Positions 1-10,702 of a DNA stretch of 64,000 bases are shown one piece after another (position 1 is the stretch's first letter; each line of letters starts with the position of its first letter). Source of the DNA: Ctena decussata (taxonomy: Eukaryota; Mollusca; Bivalvia; Lucinida; Lucinidae); the NCBI GenBank assembly GCA_963989385.1, contig OZ022512.1:22093899-22157898 (forward strand), given 5' to 3'. Both the position numbers and the translations under genes were made by a program. Below the pieces are notes generated by a model. It saw only the letters and a program-made list of their open reading frames with translations, made no database searches and was not told the origin of the DNA.

Positions 1-33
1 TCATACAAGCAAGCAGTAGCGGTTTGAAATTTT

Positions 34-95
34 CACAATTTGGGCTACACGTTCGGGACGATTCGTGACCTTAGGTGACTTGCACAATTCGGGCT
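34..95 (+). repeat. Internal imperfect direct repeat, 49-bp spacing
   Basis: CACAATTTGGGCT at 34-46 and CACAATTCGGGCT at 83-95 match at 12 of 13 positions. They may be a remnant of an older, shorter repeat from which the 795-bp unit was built. Confidence 0.5.
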
Positions 96-190
96 GAAAC
101 TAGTGCCAAATGAGAGGGTTGGGATAAACATTCAATTGCCCATATGTGCCAAAAATTCTCGTTCTTTAGTTTTCGAGTTATAGCCCCTGG

Positions 191-211
191 AAGTCGTAAA
201 CTGCACGACTT
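191..211. repeat. Conserved dyad/hairpin 1 of the monomer
   Basis: AAGTCGT (191-197) and ACGACTT (205-211) are perfect inverted repeats around a 7-nt loop. The structure recurs in nearly every unit. Units 31 and 36 change only the loop (A201). Units 48, 49, 52 and 53 change one stem base to a G-U-compatible T209. Units 64 and 72 break a stem pair (A207). Function is unknown; it could bind a dimeric protein or fold in a satellite RNA. Confidence 0.8.
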
Positions 212-246
212 TGCCCTCGAATATCTCGACAACGGAGAAAGGAGAA

Positions 247-270
247 TTTCTGGGATTTTTTCCCAAGAAA
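247..270. repeat. Conserved dyad/hairpin 2 of the monomer
   Basis: TTTCTGGGA (247-255) pairs with TCCCA (261-265) and GAAA (267-270), with loop TTTTT and one bulged A at 266, giving nine base pairs. The indel of the d-type units lies just upstream (244-246) and leaves the stem intact. Units 37 and 39 change only the first loop base (C256). Confidence 0.75.
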
Positions 271-577
271 TATATGGGAATTATCTGTAATTTTAGCACA
301 GTTTCAGAACGATTCGTGAAAGTCACCTTTTAAGAATAACTTCCACTGCAGCCCATACATAAAAGTTTGCTCCTTTATTACTCTGCACATGGACAATTAT
401 TTGCGCTGTTATTTGCCCCAGGCATGTACCTATGTAATTACCGTTTACAGTGTAAAGATGGATGTTATTGGTCGCTGAACGTCGGAGCAGTAGGCGTTTA
501 ATGCATTTTCCCATAGGGTCCAATGCAAAATTGACACCTCATTTTCTCCATTCTCAAGAGCTTTGAGTCTCTGCAAA

Positions 578-592
578 ACATATACATGTGTA
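578..592. other. Alternating purine-pyrimidine tract
   Basis: Fifteen alternating bases containing ATATACATGTGTA. It is a mild candidate for non-B (Z-like) DNA. A second 14-bp tract lies at 734-747 of the same unit. Confidence 0.4.
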
Positions 593-629
593 GACACAAA
601 TAAGTGAAATAGAATGAAGGCTATTTCAG

Positions 630-660
630 CTTTAGCTTTTATTCCGTTTGGGAGCTAAAG
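630..660. repeat. Conserved dyad/hairpin 3 of the monomer
   Basis: CTTTAGCT (630-637) and AGCTAAAG (653-660) are perfect 8-bp inverted repeats separated by 15 nt. The dyad is conserved in nearly all units and lost in unit 2, which carries three changes in the arms. Confidence 0.8.
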
Positions 661-670
661 TCGCACAAAC

Positions 671-684
671 TTTTGTTTACAAAA
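671..684. repeat. Short dyad TTTTGT-TT-ACAAAA
   Basis: Two 6-bp arms separated by 2 bp, present in nearly all units and disrupted in 44 (TTGTGTAC) and 81 (TTACAGAAA). It is A+T-rich, so it could arise by chance. Confidence 0.55.
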
Positions 685-733
685 ATTTCGATGGCCTATA
701 GTTCGCAAGTTATGCAATCAGTTGACATAAGAT

Positions 734-747
734 TGTGCATGCATGTA
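734..747. other. Alternating purine-pyrimidine tract with TGCATGCA palindrome
   Basis: TGTGCATGCATGTA alternates strictly and contains an 8-bp perfect palindrome at 736-743. Units 2 and 11 change T740 to C, and units 76 and 79 change T744 to A. Confidence 0.4.
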
Positions 748-795
748 GACATGTTAATGGCCTTTATACATGCCAAGTTTCAGATGGCTACCTAC

Positions 796-1590
796 TCATA
801 CAAGCAAGCAGTAGCGGTTTGAAATTTTCACAATTTGGGCTACACGTTCGGGACGATTCGTGACCTTAGGTGACTTGCACAATTCGGGCTGAAACTAGTG
901 CCAAATGAGAGGGTTGGGATAAACATTCAATTGCCCATATGTGCCAAAAATTCTCGTTCTTTAGTTTTCGAGTTATAGCCCCTGGAAGTCGTAAACTGCA
1001 CGACTTTGCCCTCGAATATCTCGACAACGGAGAAAGGAGAATTTCTGGGATTTTTTCCCAAGAAATATATGGGAATTATCTGTAATTTTAGCACAGTTTC
1101 AGAACGATTCGTGAAAGTCACCTTTTAAGAATTACTTCCACTGCAGCCCATACATAAAAGTTTGCTCCTTTATTACTCTGCACATGGACAATTATTTGCG
1201 CTGTTATTTGCCCCAGGCATGTACCTATGTAATTACCGTTTACAGTGTAAAGATGGATGTTATCGGTCGCTGAACGTCGGAGCAGTAGGCGTTTAATGCA
1301 TTTTCCCATAGGGTCCAATGCAAAATTGACACCTCATTTTCTCCATTCTCAAGAGCTTTGAGTCTCTGCAAAACATATACATGTGTAGACACAAATAAGT
1401 GAAATAGAATGAAGGCTATTTCAGCTTCAACTTTTATTCCGTTTGGGAGCTTAAGTCGCACAAACTTTTGTTTACAAAAATTTCGATGGCCTATAGCTCG
1501 CAAGTTATGCAATCAGTTGACATAAGATTGTGCACGCATGTAGACATGTTAATGGCCTTTATACATGCCAAGTTTCAGATGGCTACCTAC
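796..1590 (+). repeat. Monomer 2, with clustered changes in its 3' third
   Basis: Private changes at unit positions 633, 635 and 657 alter both arms of the 630-660 dyad. It also has C702 and C740, and GAATTAC at ~335. These changes happen to lengthen an open frame on the minus strand at 1240-1512, which I regard as chance. Confidence 0.97.
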
Positions 1591-2385
1591 TTATACAAGC
1601 AAGCAGTAGCGGTTTGAAATTTTCACAATTTGGGCTACACGTTCGGGACGATTCGTGACCTTAGGTGACTTGCACAATTCGGGCTGAAACTAGTGCCAAA
1701 TGAGAGGGTTGGGATAAACATTCAATTGCCCATATGTGCCAAAAATTCTCGTTCTTTAGTTTTCGAGTTATAGCCCCTGGAAGTCGTAAACTGCACGACT
1801 TTGCCCTCGAATATCTCGACAACGGAGAAAGGAGAATTTCTGGGATTTTTTCCCAAGAAATATATGGGAATTATCTGTAATTTTAGCACAGTTTCAGAAC
1901 GATTCGTGAAAGTCACCTTTTAAGAATAACTTCCACTGCAGCCCATACATTAAAGTTTGCTCCTTTATTACTCTGCACATGGACAATTATTTGCGCTGTT
2001 ATTTGCCCCAGGCATGTACCTATGTAATTACCGTTTACAGTGTAAAGATGGATGTTATCGGTCGCTGAACGTCGGAGCAGTAGGCGTTTAATGCATTTTC
2101 CCATAGGGTCCAATGCAAAATTGACACCTCATTTTCTCCATTCTCAAGACCTTTGAGTCTCTGCAAAACATATACATGTGTAGACACAAATAAGTGAAAT
2201 AGAATGAAGGCTATTTCAGCTTTAGCTTTTATTCCGTTTGGGAGCTAAAGTCGCACAAACTTTTGTTTACAAAAATTTCGATGGCCTATAGTTCGCAAGT
2301 TATGCAATCAGTTGACATAAGATTGTGCATGCATGTAGACATGTTAATGGCCTTTATACATGCCAAGTTTCAGATGGCTACCTAC
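1591..2385 (+). repeat. Monomer 3
   Basis: Starts TTATAC (T2). Has CATTAAAG near 360 and CAAGACC near 560; otherwise consensus. Confidence 0.97.
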
Positions 2386-3180
2386 TCATACAAGCAAGCA
2401 GTAGCGGTTTGGAATTTTCACAATTTGGGCTACACGTTCGGGACGATTCGTGACCTTAGGTGACTTGCACAATTCGGGCTGAAACTAGTGCCAAATGAGA
2501 GGGTAGGGATAAACATTCAATTGCCCATATGTGCCAAAAATTCTCGTTCTTTAGTTTTCGAGTTATAGCCCCTGGAAGTCGTAAACTGCACGACTTTGCC
2601 CTCGAATATCTCGACAACGGAGAAAGGAGAATTTCTGGGATTTTTTCCCAAGAAATATATGGGAATTATCTGTAATTTTAGCACAGTTTCAGAACGATTC
2701 GTGAAAGTCACCTTTTAAGAATAACTTCCACTGCAGCCCATACATAAAAGTTTGCTCCTTTATTACTCTGCACATGGACAATTATTTGCGCTGTTATTTG
2801 CCCCAGGCATGTGCCTATGTAATTACTGTTTACAGTGTAAAGATGGATGTTATCGGTCGCTGAACGTCGGAGCAGTAGGCGTTTAATGCATTTTCCCATA
2901 GGGTCCAATGCAAAATTGACACCTCATTTTCTCCATTCTCAAGAGCTTTGAGTCTCTGCAAAACATATACATGTGTAGACACAAATAAGTGAAATAGAAT
3001 GAAGGCTATTTCAGCTTTAGCTTTTATTCCGTTTGGGAGCTAAAGTCGCACAAACTTTTGTTTACAAAAATTTCGATGGCCTATAGTTTGCAAGTTATGC
3101 AATCAGTTAACATAAGATTGTGCATGCATGTAGACATGTTAATGGCCTTTATACATGCCAAGTTTCAGATGGCTACCTAC
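2386..3180 (+). repeat. Monomer 4
   Basis: Several private changes: TTTGGAATT, GGGTAGGG, GCATGTGCC, TTACTGTTT, AGTTTGCA and AGTTAACAT. Confidence 0.97.
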
Positions 3181-3664
3181 TCATACAAGCAAGCAGTAGC
3201 GGTTTGAAATTTTCACAATTTGGGCTACACGGTCGGGACGATTCGTGACCTTAGGTGACTTGCACAATTCGGGCTGAAACTAGTGCCAAATGAGAGGGTT
3301 GGGATAAACATTCAATTGCCCATATGTGCCAAAAATTCTCGTTCTTTAGTTTTCGAGTTATAGCCCCTGGAAGTCGTAAACTGCACGACTTTGCCCTCGA
3401 ATATCTCGACAACGGAGAAAGGAGAATTTCTGGGATTTTTTCCCAAGAAATATATGGGAATTATCTGTAATTTTAGCACAGTTTCAGAACGATTCGTGAA
3501 AGTCACCTTTTAAGAATAACTTCCCCTGCAGCCCATACATAAAAGTTTGCTCCTTTATTACTCTGCACATGGACAATTATTTGCGCTGTTATTTGCCCCA
3601 GGCATGTACCTATGTAATTACCGTTTACAGTGTAAAGATGGATGTTATCGGTCGCTGAACGTCG
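3181..3664 (+). repeat. Monomer 5, 3'-truncated at unit position 484
   Basis: Follows the consensus for 484 bp (with ACACGGTC and TTCCCCTG variants) and then stops abruptly inside GAACGTCG. The missing part is 485-795. Confidence 0.95.
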
Positions 3665-3674
3665 TCGGGTTGGG
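3657..3674. other. Illegitimate recombination junction inside the array
   Basis: Sequence leaves the monomer at unit position 484 and resumes at position 116 of the next copy, with two filler bases (TC, 3665-3666) and no clear microhomology. Net loss relative to a normal array is 424 bp. It is the only place where the 795-bp register is broken by more than 12 bp. Confidence 0.93.
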
Positions 3675-4345
3675 ATAAACATTCAATTGCCCATATGTGC
3701 CAAAAATTCTTGTTCTTTAGTTTTCGAGTTATAGCCCCTGGAAGTCGTAAACTGCACGACTTTGCCCTCGAATATCTCGACAACGGAGAAAGGAGAATTT
3801 CTGGGATTTTTTCCCAAGAAATATATGGGAATTATCTGTAATTTTAGCACAGTTTCAGAACGATTCGTGAAAGTCACCTTTTAAGAATAACTTCCACTGC
3901 AGCCCATACATAAAGTTTGCTCCTTTATTTCTCTGCACATGGACAATTATTTGCGCTGTTATTTGCCCCAGGCATGTACCTATGTAATTACCATTTACAG
4001 TGTAAAGATGGATGTTATCGGTCGCTGAACGTCGGAGCAGTAGGCGTTTAATGCATTTTCCCATAGGGTCCAATGCAAAATTGACACCTCATTTTCTCCA
4101 TTCTCAAGAGCTTTGAGTCTCTGCAAAACATATACATGTGTAGACACAAATAAGTGAAATAGAATGAAGGCTATTTCAGCTTTAGCTTTTATTCCGTTTG
4201 GGAGCTAAAGTCGCACAAACTTTTGTTTACAAAAATTTCGATGGCCTATAGTTCGCAAGTTATGCAATCAGTTGACCTACGATTGTGCATGCATGTAGAC
4301 ATGTTAATGGCCTTTATACATGCCAAGTTTCAGATGGCTACCTAC
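3665..4345 (+). repeat. Monomer 6, 5'-truncated, begins at unit position 116
   Basis: Two non-matching bases (TC, 3665-3666) precede sequence starting at unit position 116. The copy lacks one A in the run at 361-364 and has T380, A443 and GACCTACG near 726-730. Confidence 0.95.
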
Positions 4346-5137
4346 TCATACAAGCAAGCAGTAGCGGTTTGAAATTTTCACAATTTGGGCTACACGTTCT
4401 GGACGATTCGTGACCTTAGGTGGCTTGCACAATTCGGGCTGAAACTAGTGCCAAATGAGAGGGTTGGGATAAACATTCAATTGCCCATATGTGCAAAAAT
4501 TCTCGTTCTTTAGTTTTCGAGTTATAGCCCCTGGAAGTCGTAAACTGCACGACTTTGCCCTCGAATATCTCGACAACGGAGAAAGGACTTTCTGGGATTT
4601 TTTCCCAAGAAATATATGGGAATTATCTGTAATTTTAGCACAGTTTCAGAACGATTCGTGAAAGTCACCTTTTAAGAATAACTTCCACTGCAGCCCATAC
4701 ATAAAAGTTTGCTCCTTTATTACTCTGCACATGGACAATTATTTGCGCTGTAATTTGCCCCAGGCATGTACCTATGTAATTACCGTTTACAGTGTAAAGA
4801 TGGATGTTATCGGTCGCTGAACGTCGGAGCAGTAGGCGTTTAATGCATTTTCCCATAGGGTCCAATGCAAAATTGACACCTCATTTTCTCCATTCTCAAG
4901 AGCTTTGAGTCTCTGCAAAACATATACATGTGTAGACACAAATAAGTGAAATAGAATGAAGGCTATTTCAGCTTTAGCTTTTATTCCGTTTGGGAGCTAA
5001 AGTCGCACAAACTTTTGTTTACAAAAATTTCGATGGCCTATAGTTCGCAAGTTATGCAATCAGTTGACATAAGATTGTGCATGCATGTAGACATGTTAAT
5101 GGCCTTTATACATGCCAAGTTTCAGATGGCTACCTAC
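4346..5137 (+). repeat. Monomer 7, 792 bp (d-type)
   Basis: G78, loss of one C at 149-150, GAA244-246 replaced by C, GTTCTGG near 55 and CTGTAATTTG near 410. This is the first d-type copy, outside the regular HOR. Confidence 0.97.
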
Positions 5138-5932
5138 TCATACAAGCAAGCAGTAGCGGTTTGAAATTTTCACAATTTGGGCTACACGTTCGGGACGATT
5201 CGTGACCTTAGGTGACTTGCACAATTCGGGCTGAAACTAGTGCCAAATGAGAGGGTTGGGATAAACATTCAATTGCCCATATGTGCCAAAAATTCTCGTT
5301 CTTTAGTTTTCGAGTTATAGCCCCTGGAAGTCGTAAACTGCACGACTTTGCCCTCGAATATCTCGACAACGGAGACAGGAGAATTTCTGGGATTTTTTCC
5401 CAAGAAATATATGGGAATTATCTGTAATTTTAGCACAGTTTCAGAACGATTCGTGAAAGTCACCTTTTAAGAATAACTTCCACTGCAGCCCACACATAAA
5501 AGTTTGCTCCTTTATTACTCTGCACATGGACAATTGTTTGCGCTGTTATTTGCCCCAGGCATGTACCTATGTAATTACCGTTTACAGTGTAAAGATGGAT
5601 GTTATCGGTCGCTGAACGTCGGAGCAGTAGGCGTTTAATGCATTTTCCCATAGGGTCCAATGCAAAATTGACACCTCATTTTCTCCATTCTCCAGGGCTT
5701 TGAGTCTCTGCAAAACATATACATGTGTAGACACAAATAAGTGAAATAGAATGAAGGCTATTTCAGCTTTAGCTTTTATTCCGTTTGGGAACTAAAGTCG
5801 CACAAACTTTTGTTTACAAAAACTTCGATGGCCAATAGTTCGCAAGTTATGCAATCAGTTGACATAAGATTGTGCATGCATGTAGACATGTTAATGGCCT
5901 TTATACATGCCAAGTTTCAGATGGCTACCTAC
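5138..5932 (+). repeat. Monomer 8 (e-type)
   Basis: C239, C356, G399, C556, G559, GGGAACTAAAG, AACTTCG and GCCAATAG. Confidence 0.97.
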
Positions 5933-6727
5933 TCATACAAGCAAGCAGTAGCGGTTTGAAATTTTCACAATTTGGGCTACACGTTCGGGACGATTCGTGA
6001 CCTTAGGTGACTTGCACAATTCGGGCTGAAACTAGTGCCAAATAAGAGGGTTGGGATAAACATTCAATTGCCCATATGTGCCAAAAATTCTCGTTCTTTA
6101 GTTTTCGAGTTATAGCCCCTGGAAGTCGTAAACTGCACGACTTTGCCTTCGAATATCTCGTCAACGGAGAAAGGAGAATTTCTGGGATTTTTTCCCAAGA
6201 AATATATGGGAATTATCTGTAATTTTAGCACAGTTTCAGAACGATTCGTGAAAGTCACCTTTTAAGAATAACTTCCACTGCAGCCCATACATAAAAGTTT
6301 GCTCCTTTATTACTCTGCACATGGACAATTATTTGCGCTGTTATTTGCCCCAGGCATGTACCTATGTAATTACCGTTTACAGTGTAAAGATGGATGTTAT
6401 CGGTCGCTGAACGTCGGAGCAGTAGGCGTTTAATTCATTTTCCCATAGGGTCCAATGCAAAATTGACACCTCATTTTTTCCATTCTCAAGAGCTTTTAGT
6501 CTCTGCAAAACATATACATGTGTAGACACAAATAAGTGAAATAGAATGAAGGCTATTTCAGCTTTAGCTTTTATTCCGTTTGGGAGCTAAAGTCGCACAA
6601 ACTTTTGTTTACAAAAATTTCGATGGCCTATAGTTCGCAAGTTATGCAATCAGTTGACATACGATTGTGCATGCATGTAGACATGTTAATGGCCTTTATA
6701 CATGCCAAGTTTCAGATGGCTACCTAC
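5933..6727 (+). repeat. Monomer 9 (c-type)
   Basis: A112, T229, T503, T546, T565 and C730, all shared with monomer 15; GCCTTCG near 215 is private. Confidence 0.97.
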
Positions 6728-7522
6728 TCATACAAGCAAGCAGTAGCGGTTTGAAATTTTCACAATTTGGGCTACACGTTCGGGACGATTCGTGACCTTA
6801 GGTGGCTTGCACAATTCGGGCTGAAACTAGTGCCAAATGAGAGGGTTGGGATAAACATTCAATTGCCCATATGTGCCAAAAATTCTCGTTCTTTAGTTTT
6901 CGAGTTATAGCCCCTGGAAGTCGTAAACTGCACGACTTTGCCCTCGAATATCTCGACAACGGAGAAAGGAGAATTTCTGGGATTTTTTCCCAAGAAATAT
7001 ATGGGAATTATCTGTAATTTTAGCACAGTTTCAGAACGATTCGTGAAAGTCACCTTTTAAGAATAACTTCCACTGCAGCCCATACATAAAAGTTTGCTCC
7101 TTTATTACTCTGCACATGGGCAATTATTTGCGCTGTTATTTGCCCCAGGCATGTACCTATGTAATTACCGTTTACAGTGTAAAGATGGATGTTATCGGTC
7201 GCTGAACGTCGGAGCAGTAGGCGTTTAATGCATTTTCCCATAGGGTCCAATGCAAAATTGACACCTCATTTTCTCCATTCTCAAGAGCTTTGAGTCTCTG
7301 CAAAACATATACATGTGTAGACACAAATAAGTGAAATAGAATGAAGGCTATTTCAGCTTTAGCTTTTATTCCGTTTGGGAGCTAAAGTCGCACAAACTTT
7401 TGTTTACAAAAATTTCGATGGCCTATAGTTCGCAAGTTATGCAATCAGTTGACATACGATTGTGCATGCATGTAGACATGTTAATGGCCTTTATACATGC
7501 CAAGTTTCAGATGGCTACCTAC
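6728..7522 (+). repeat. Monomer 10
   Basis: G78, G393 and C730; full length at 244-246, so a d-like copy without the indel. Confidence 0.97.
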
Positions 7523-8317
7523 TCATACAAGCAAGCAGTAGCGGTTTGAAATTTTCACAATTTGGGCTACACGTTCGGGACGATTCGTGACCTTAGGTGG
7601 CTTGCACAATTCGGGCTGAAACTAGTGCCAAATGAGAGGGTTGGGATAAACATTCAATTGCCCATATGTGCCAAAAATTCTCGTTCTTTAGTTTTCGAGT
7701 TATAGCCCCTGGAAGTCGTAAACTGCACGACTTTGCCCTCGAATATCTCGACAACGGAGAAAGGAGAATTTCTGGGATTTTTTCCCAAGAAATATATGGG
7801 AATTATCTGTAATTTTAGCACAGTTTCAGAACGATTCGTGAAAGTCACCTTTTAAGAATAACTTCCACTGCAGCCCATACATAAAAGTTTGCTCCTTTAT
7901 TACTCTGCACATGGGCAATTATTTGCGCTGTTATTTGCCCCAGGCATGTACCTATGTAATTACCGTTTACAGTGTAAAGATGGATGTTATCGGTCGCTGA
8001 ACGTCGGAGCAGTAGGCGTTTAATGCATTTTCCCATAGGGTCCAATGCAAAATTGACACCTCATTTTCTCCATTCTCAAGAGCTTTGAGTCTCTGCAAAA
8101 CATATACATGTGTAGACACAAATAAGTGAAATAGAATGAAGGCTATTTCAGCTTTAGCTTTTATTCCGTTTGGGAGCTAAAGTCGCACAAACTTTTGTTT
8201 ACAAAAATTTCGATGGCCTATAGTTCGCAAGTTATGCAATCAGTTGACATAAGATTGTGCACGCATGTAGACATGTTAATGGCCTTTATACATGCCAAGT
8301 TTCAGATGGCTACCTAC
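7523..8317 (+). repeat. Monomer 11
   Basis: G78 and G393 as in monomer 10, but A730 and C740. Confidence 0.97.
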
Positions 8318-9112
8318 TCATACAAGCAAGCAGTAGCGGTTTGAAATTTTCACAATTTGGGCTACACGTTCGGGACGATTCGTGACCTTAGGTGACTTGC
8401 ACAATTCGGGCTGAAACTAGTGCAAAATGAGAGGGTTGGGATAAACATTCAATTGCCCATATGTGCCAAAAATTCTCGTTCTTTAGTTTTCGAGTTATAG
8501 CCCCTGGAAGTCGTAAACTGCACGACTTTGCCCTCGAATATCTCGACAACGGAGACAGGAGAATTTCTGGGATTTTTTCCCAAGAAATATATGGGAATTA
8601 TCTGTAATTTTAGCACAGTTTCAGAACGATTCGTGAAAGTCACCTTTTAAGAATAACTTCCACTGCAGCCCACACATAAAAGTTTGCTCCTTTATTACTC
8701 TGCACATGGACAATTGTTTGCGCTGTTATTTGCCCCAGGCATGTACCTATGTAATTACCGTTTACAGTGTAAAGATGGATGTTATCGGTCGCTGAACGTC
8801 GGAGCAGTAGGCGTTTAATGCATTTTCCCATAGGGTCCAATGCAAAATTGACACCTCATTTTCTCCATTCTCCAGGGCTTTGAGTCTCTGCAAAACATAT
8901 ACATGTGTAGACACAAATAAGTGAAATAGAATGAAGGCTATTTCAGCTTTAGCTTTTATTCCGTTTGGGAGCTAAAGTCGCACAAACTTTTGTTTACAAA
9001 AACTTCGATGGCCAATAGTTCGCAAGTTATGCAATCAGTTGACATAAGATTGTGCATGCATGTAGACATGTTAATGGCCTTTATACATGCCAAGTTTCAG
9101 ATGGCTACCTAC
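8318..9112 (+). repeat. Monomer 12 (e-type)
   Basis: C239, C356, G399, C556, G559, AACTTCG and GCCAATAG as in monomer 8; GTGCAAAATG near 105 is private. Confidence 0.97.
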
Positions 9113-9907
9113 TCATACAAGCAAGCAGTAGCGGTTTGAATTTTTCACAATTTGGGTTACACGTTCGGGACGATTCGTGACCTTAGGTGACTTGCACAAT
9201 TCGGGCTGAAACTAGTGCCAAATGAGAGGGTTGGGATAAACATTCAATTGCCCATATGTGCCAAAAATTCTCGTTCTTTAGTTTTCGAGTTATAGCCCCT
9301 GGAAGTCGTAAACTGCACGACTTTGCCCTCGAATATCTCGACAACGGAGAAAGGAGAATTTCTGGGATTTTTTCCCAAGAAATATATGGGAATTATCTGT
9401 AATTTTAGCACAGTTTCAGAACGATTCGTGAAAGTCACCTTTTAAGAATAACTTCCACTGCAGCCCATACATAAAAGTTTGCTCCTTTATTACTCTGCAC
9501 ATGGACAATTATTTGCGCTGTTATTTGCCCCAGGCATGTACCTATGTAATTACCGTTTACAGTGTAAAGATGGATGTTATCGGTCGCTGAACGTCGGAGC
9601 AGTAGGCGTTTAATGCACTTTCCCATAGGGTCCAATGCAAAATTGACACCTCATTTTCTCCATTCTCAAGAGCTTTGAGTCTCTGCAAAACATATACATG
9701 TGTAGACACAAATAAGTGAAATAGAATGAAGGCTATTTCAGCTTTAGCTTTTATTCCGTTTGGGAGCTAAAGTCGCACAAACTTTTGTTTACAAAAATTT
9801 CGATGGCCTATAGTTCGCAAGTTATGCAATCAGTTGACATAAGATTGTGCATGCATGTAGACATGTTAATGGCCTTTATACATGCCAAGTTTCAGATGGC
9901 TACCTAC
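9113..9907 (+). repeat. Monomer 13 (a-type)
   Basis: C506, with private GAATTTTTC and GGGTTACAC. Confidence 0.97.
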
Positions 9908-10702
9908 TCATACAAGCAAGCAGTAGCGGTTTGAAATTTTCACAATTTGGGCTACACGTTCGGGACGATTCGTGACCTTAGGTGACTTGCACAATTCGGG
10001 CTGAAACTAGTGCCAAATGAGAGGGTTGGGATAAACATTCAATTGCCCATATGTGCCAAAAATTCTCGTTCTTTAGTTTTCGAGTTATAGCCCCTGGAAG
10101 TCGTAAACTGCACGACTTTGCCCTCGAATATCTCGACAACGGAGAAAGGAGAATTTCTGGGATTTTTTCCCAAGAAATATATGGGAATTATCTGTAATTT
10201 TAGCACAGTTTCAGAACGATTCGTGAAAGTCACCTTTTAAGAATAACTTCCACTGCAGCCCATACATAAAAGTTTGCTCCTTTATTACTCTGCACATGGA
10301 CAATTATTTGCGCTGTTATTTGCCCCAGGCATGTACCTATGTAATTACCGTTTACAGTGTAAAGATGGATGTTATCGGTCGCTGAACGTCGGAGCAATAG
10401 GCGTTTAATGCATTTTCCCATAGGGTCCAATGCAAAATTGACACCTCATTTTCTCCATTCTCCAGAGCTTTGAGTCTCTGCAAAACATATACATGTGTAG
10501 ACACAAATAAGTGAAATAGAATGAAGGCTATTTCAGCTTTAGCTTTTATTCCGTTTGGGAGCTAAAGTCGCACAAACTTTTGTTTACAAAAATTTCGATG
10601 GCCTATAGTTCGCAAGTTATGCAATCAGTTGACATAAGATTGTGCATGCATGTAGACATGTTAATGGCCTTTATACATGCCAAGTTTCAGATGGCTACCT
10701 AC
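9908..10702 (+). repeat. Monomer 14 (b-type)
   Basis: A490 and C556. Confidence 0.97.

Larger units (their letters stand above)
58..319 (+). repeat. Internal direct repeat ACGATTCGTGA, 251-bp spacing
   Basis: The 11-mer occurs at 58-68 and 309-319 of each unit. Flanks differ, so this is either a short ancestral duplication or a protein-binding motif present twice per monomer. Confidence 0.5.
1..795 (+). repeat. Monomer 1 (reference copy for unit positions)
   Basis: Matches my consensus except T instead of C at 479. All internal sub-features below are mapped on this copy. Confidence 0.97.
5138..9112 (+). repeat. Irregular five-monomer block ancestral to the 3,973-bp HOR (units 8-12)
   Basis: Order of types is e-c-d'-d'-e. 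Units 8 and 12 share C239, C356, G399, C556/G559 and the AACTTCG/GCCAATAG variants. Unit 9 is a c-type copy almost identical to unit 15, six units away. Units 10 and 11 share G78 and G393. The block uses the same monomer types as the regular HOR to its right but in a different order, so it looks like a source or edge of that expansion. Confidence 0.75.

Noticed and set aside
132..523. Paired minus-strand open frames of 64 and 66 codons, overlapping by 4 bp, recurring in most monomers
   Set aside because: The 64-codon frame begins with GTG and the 66-codon one with TTG, neither a normal start in a eukaryote. The d-type units frameshift the first frame, units 64 and 72 have a stop in it (T180), units 35, 37 and 38 have 1-bp losses in the second, and unit 58 gains a stop. 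Most substitutions alter residues. The frames persist because the DNA repeats, with no sign of coding constraint. I recognise no protein domain.
1240..1512. 90-codon minus-strand open frame in unit 2
   Set aside because: It is produced by private substitutions in one satellite copy and is absent from its neighbours.
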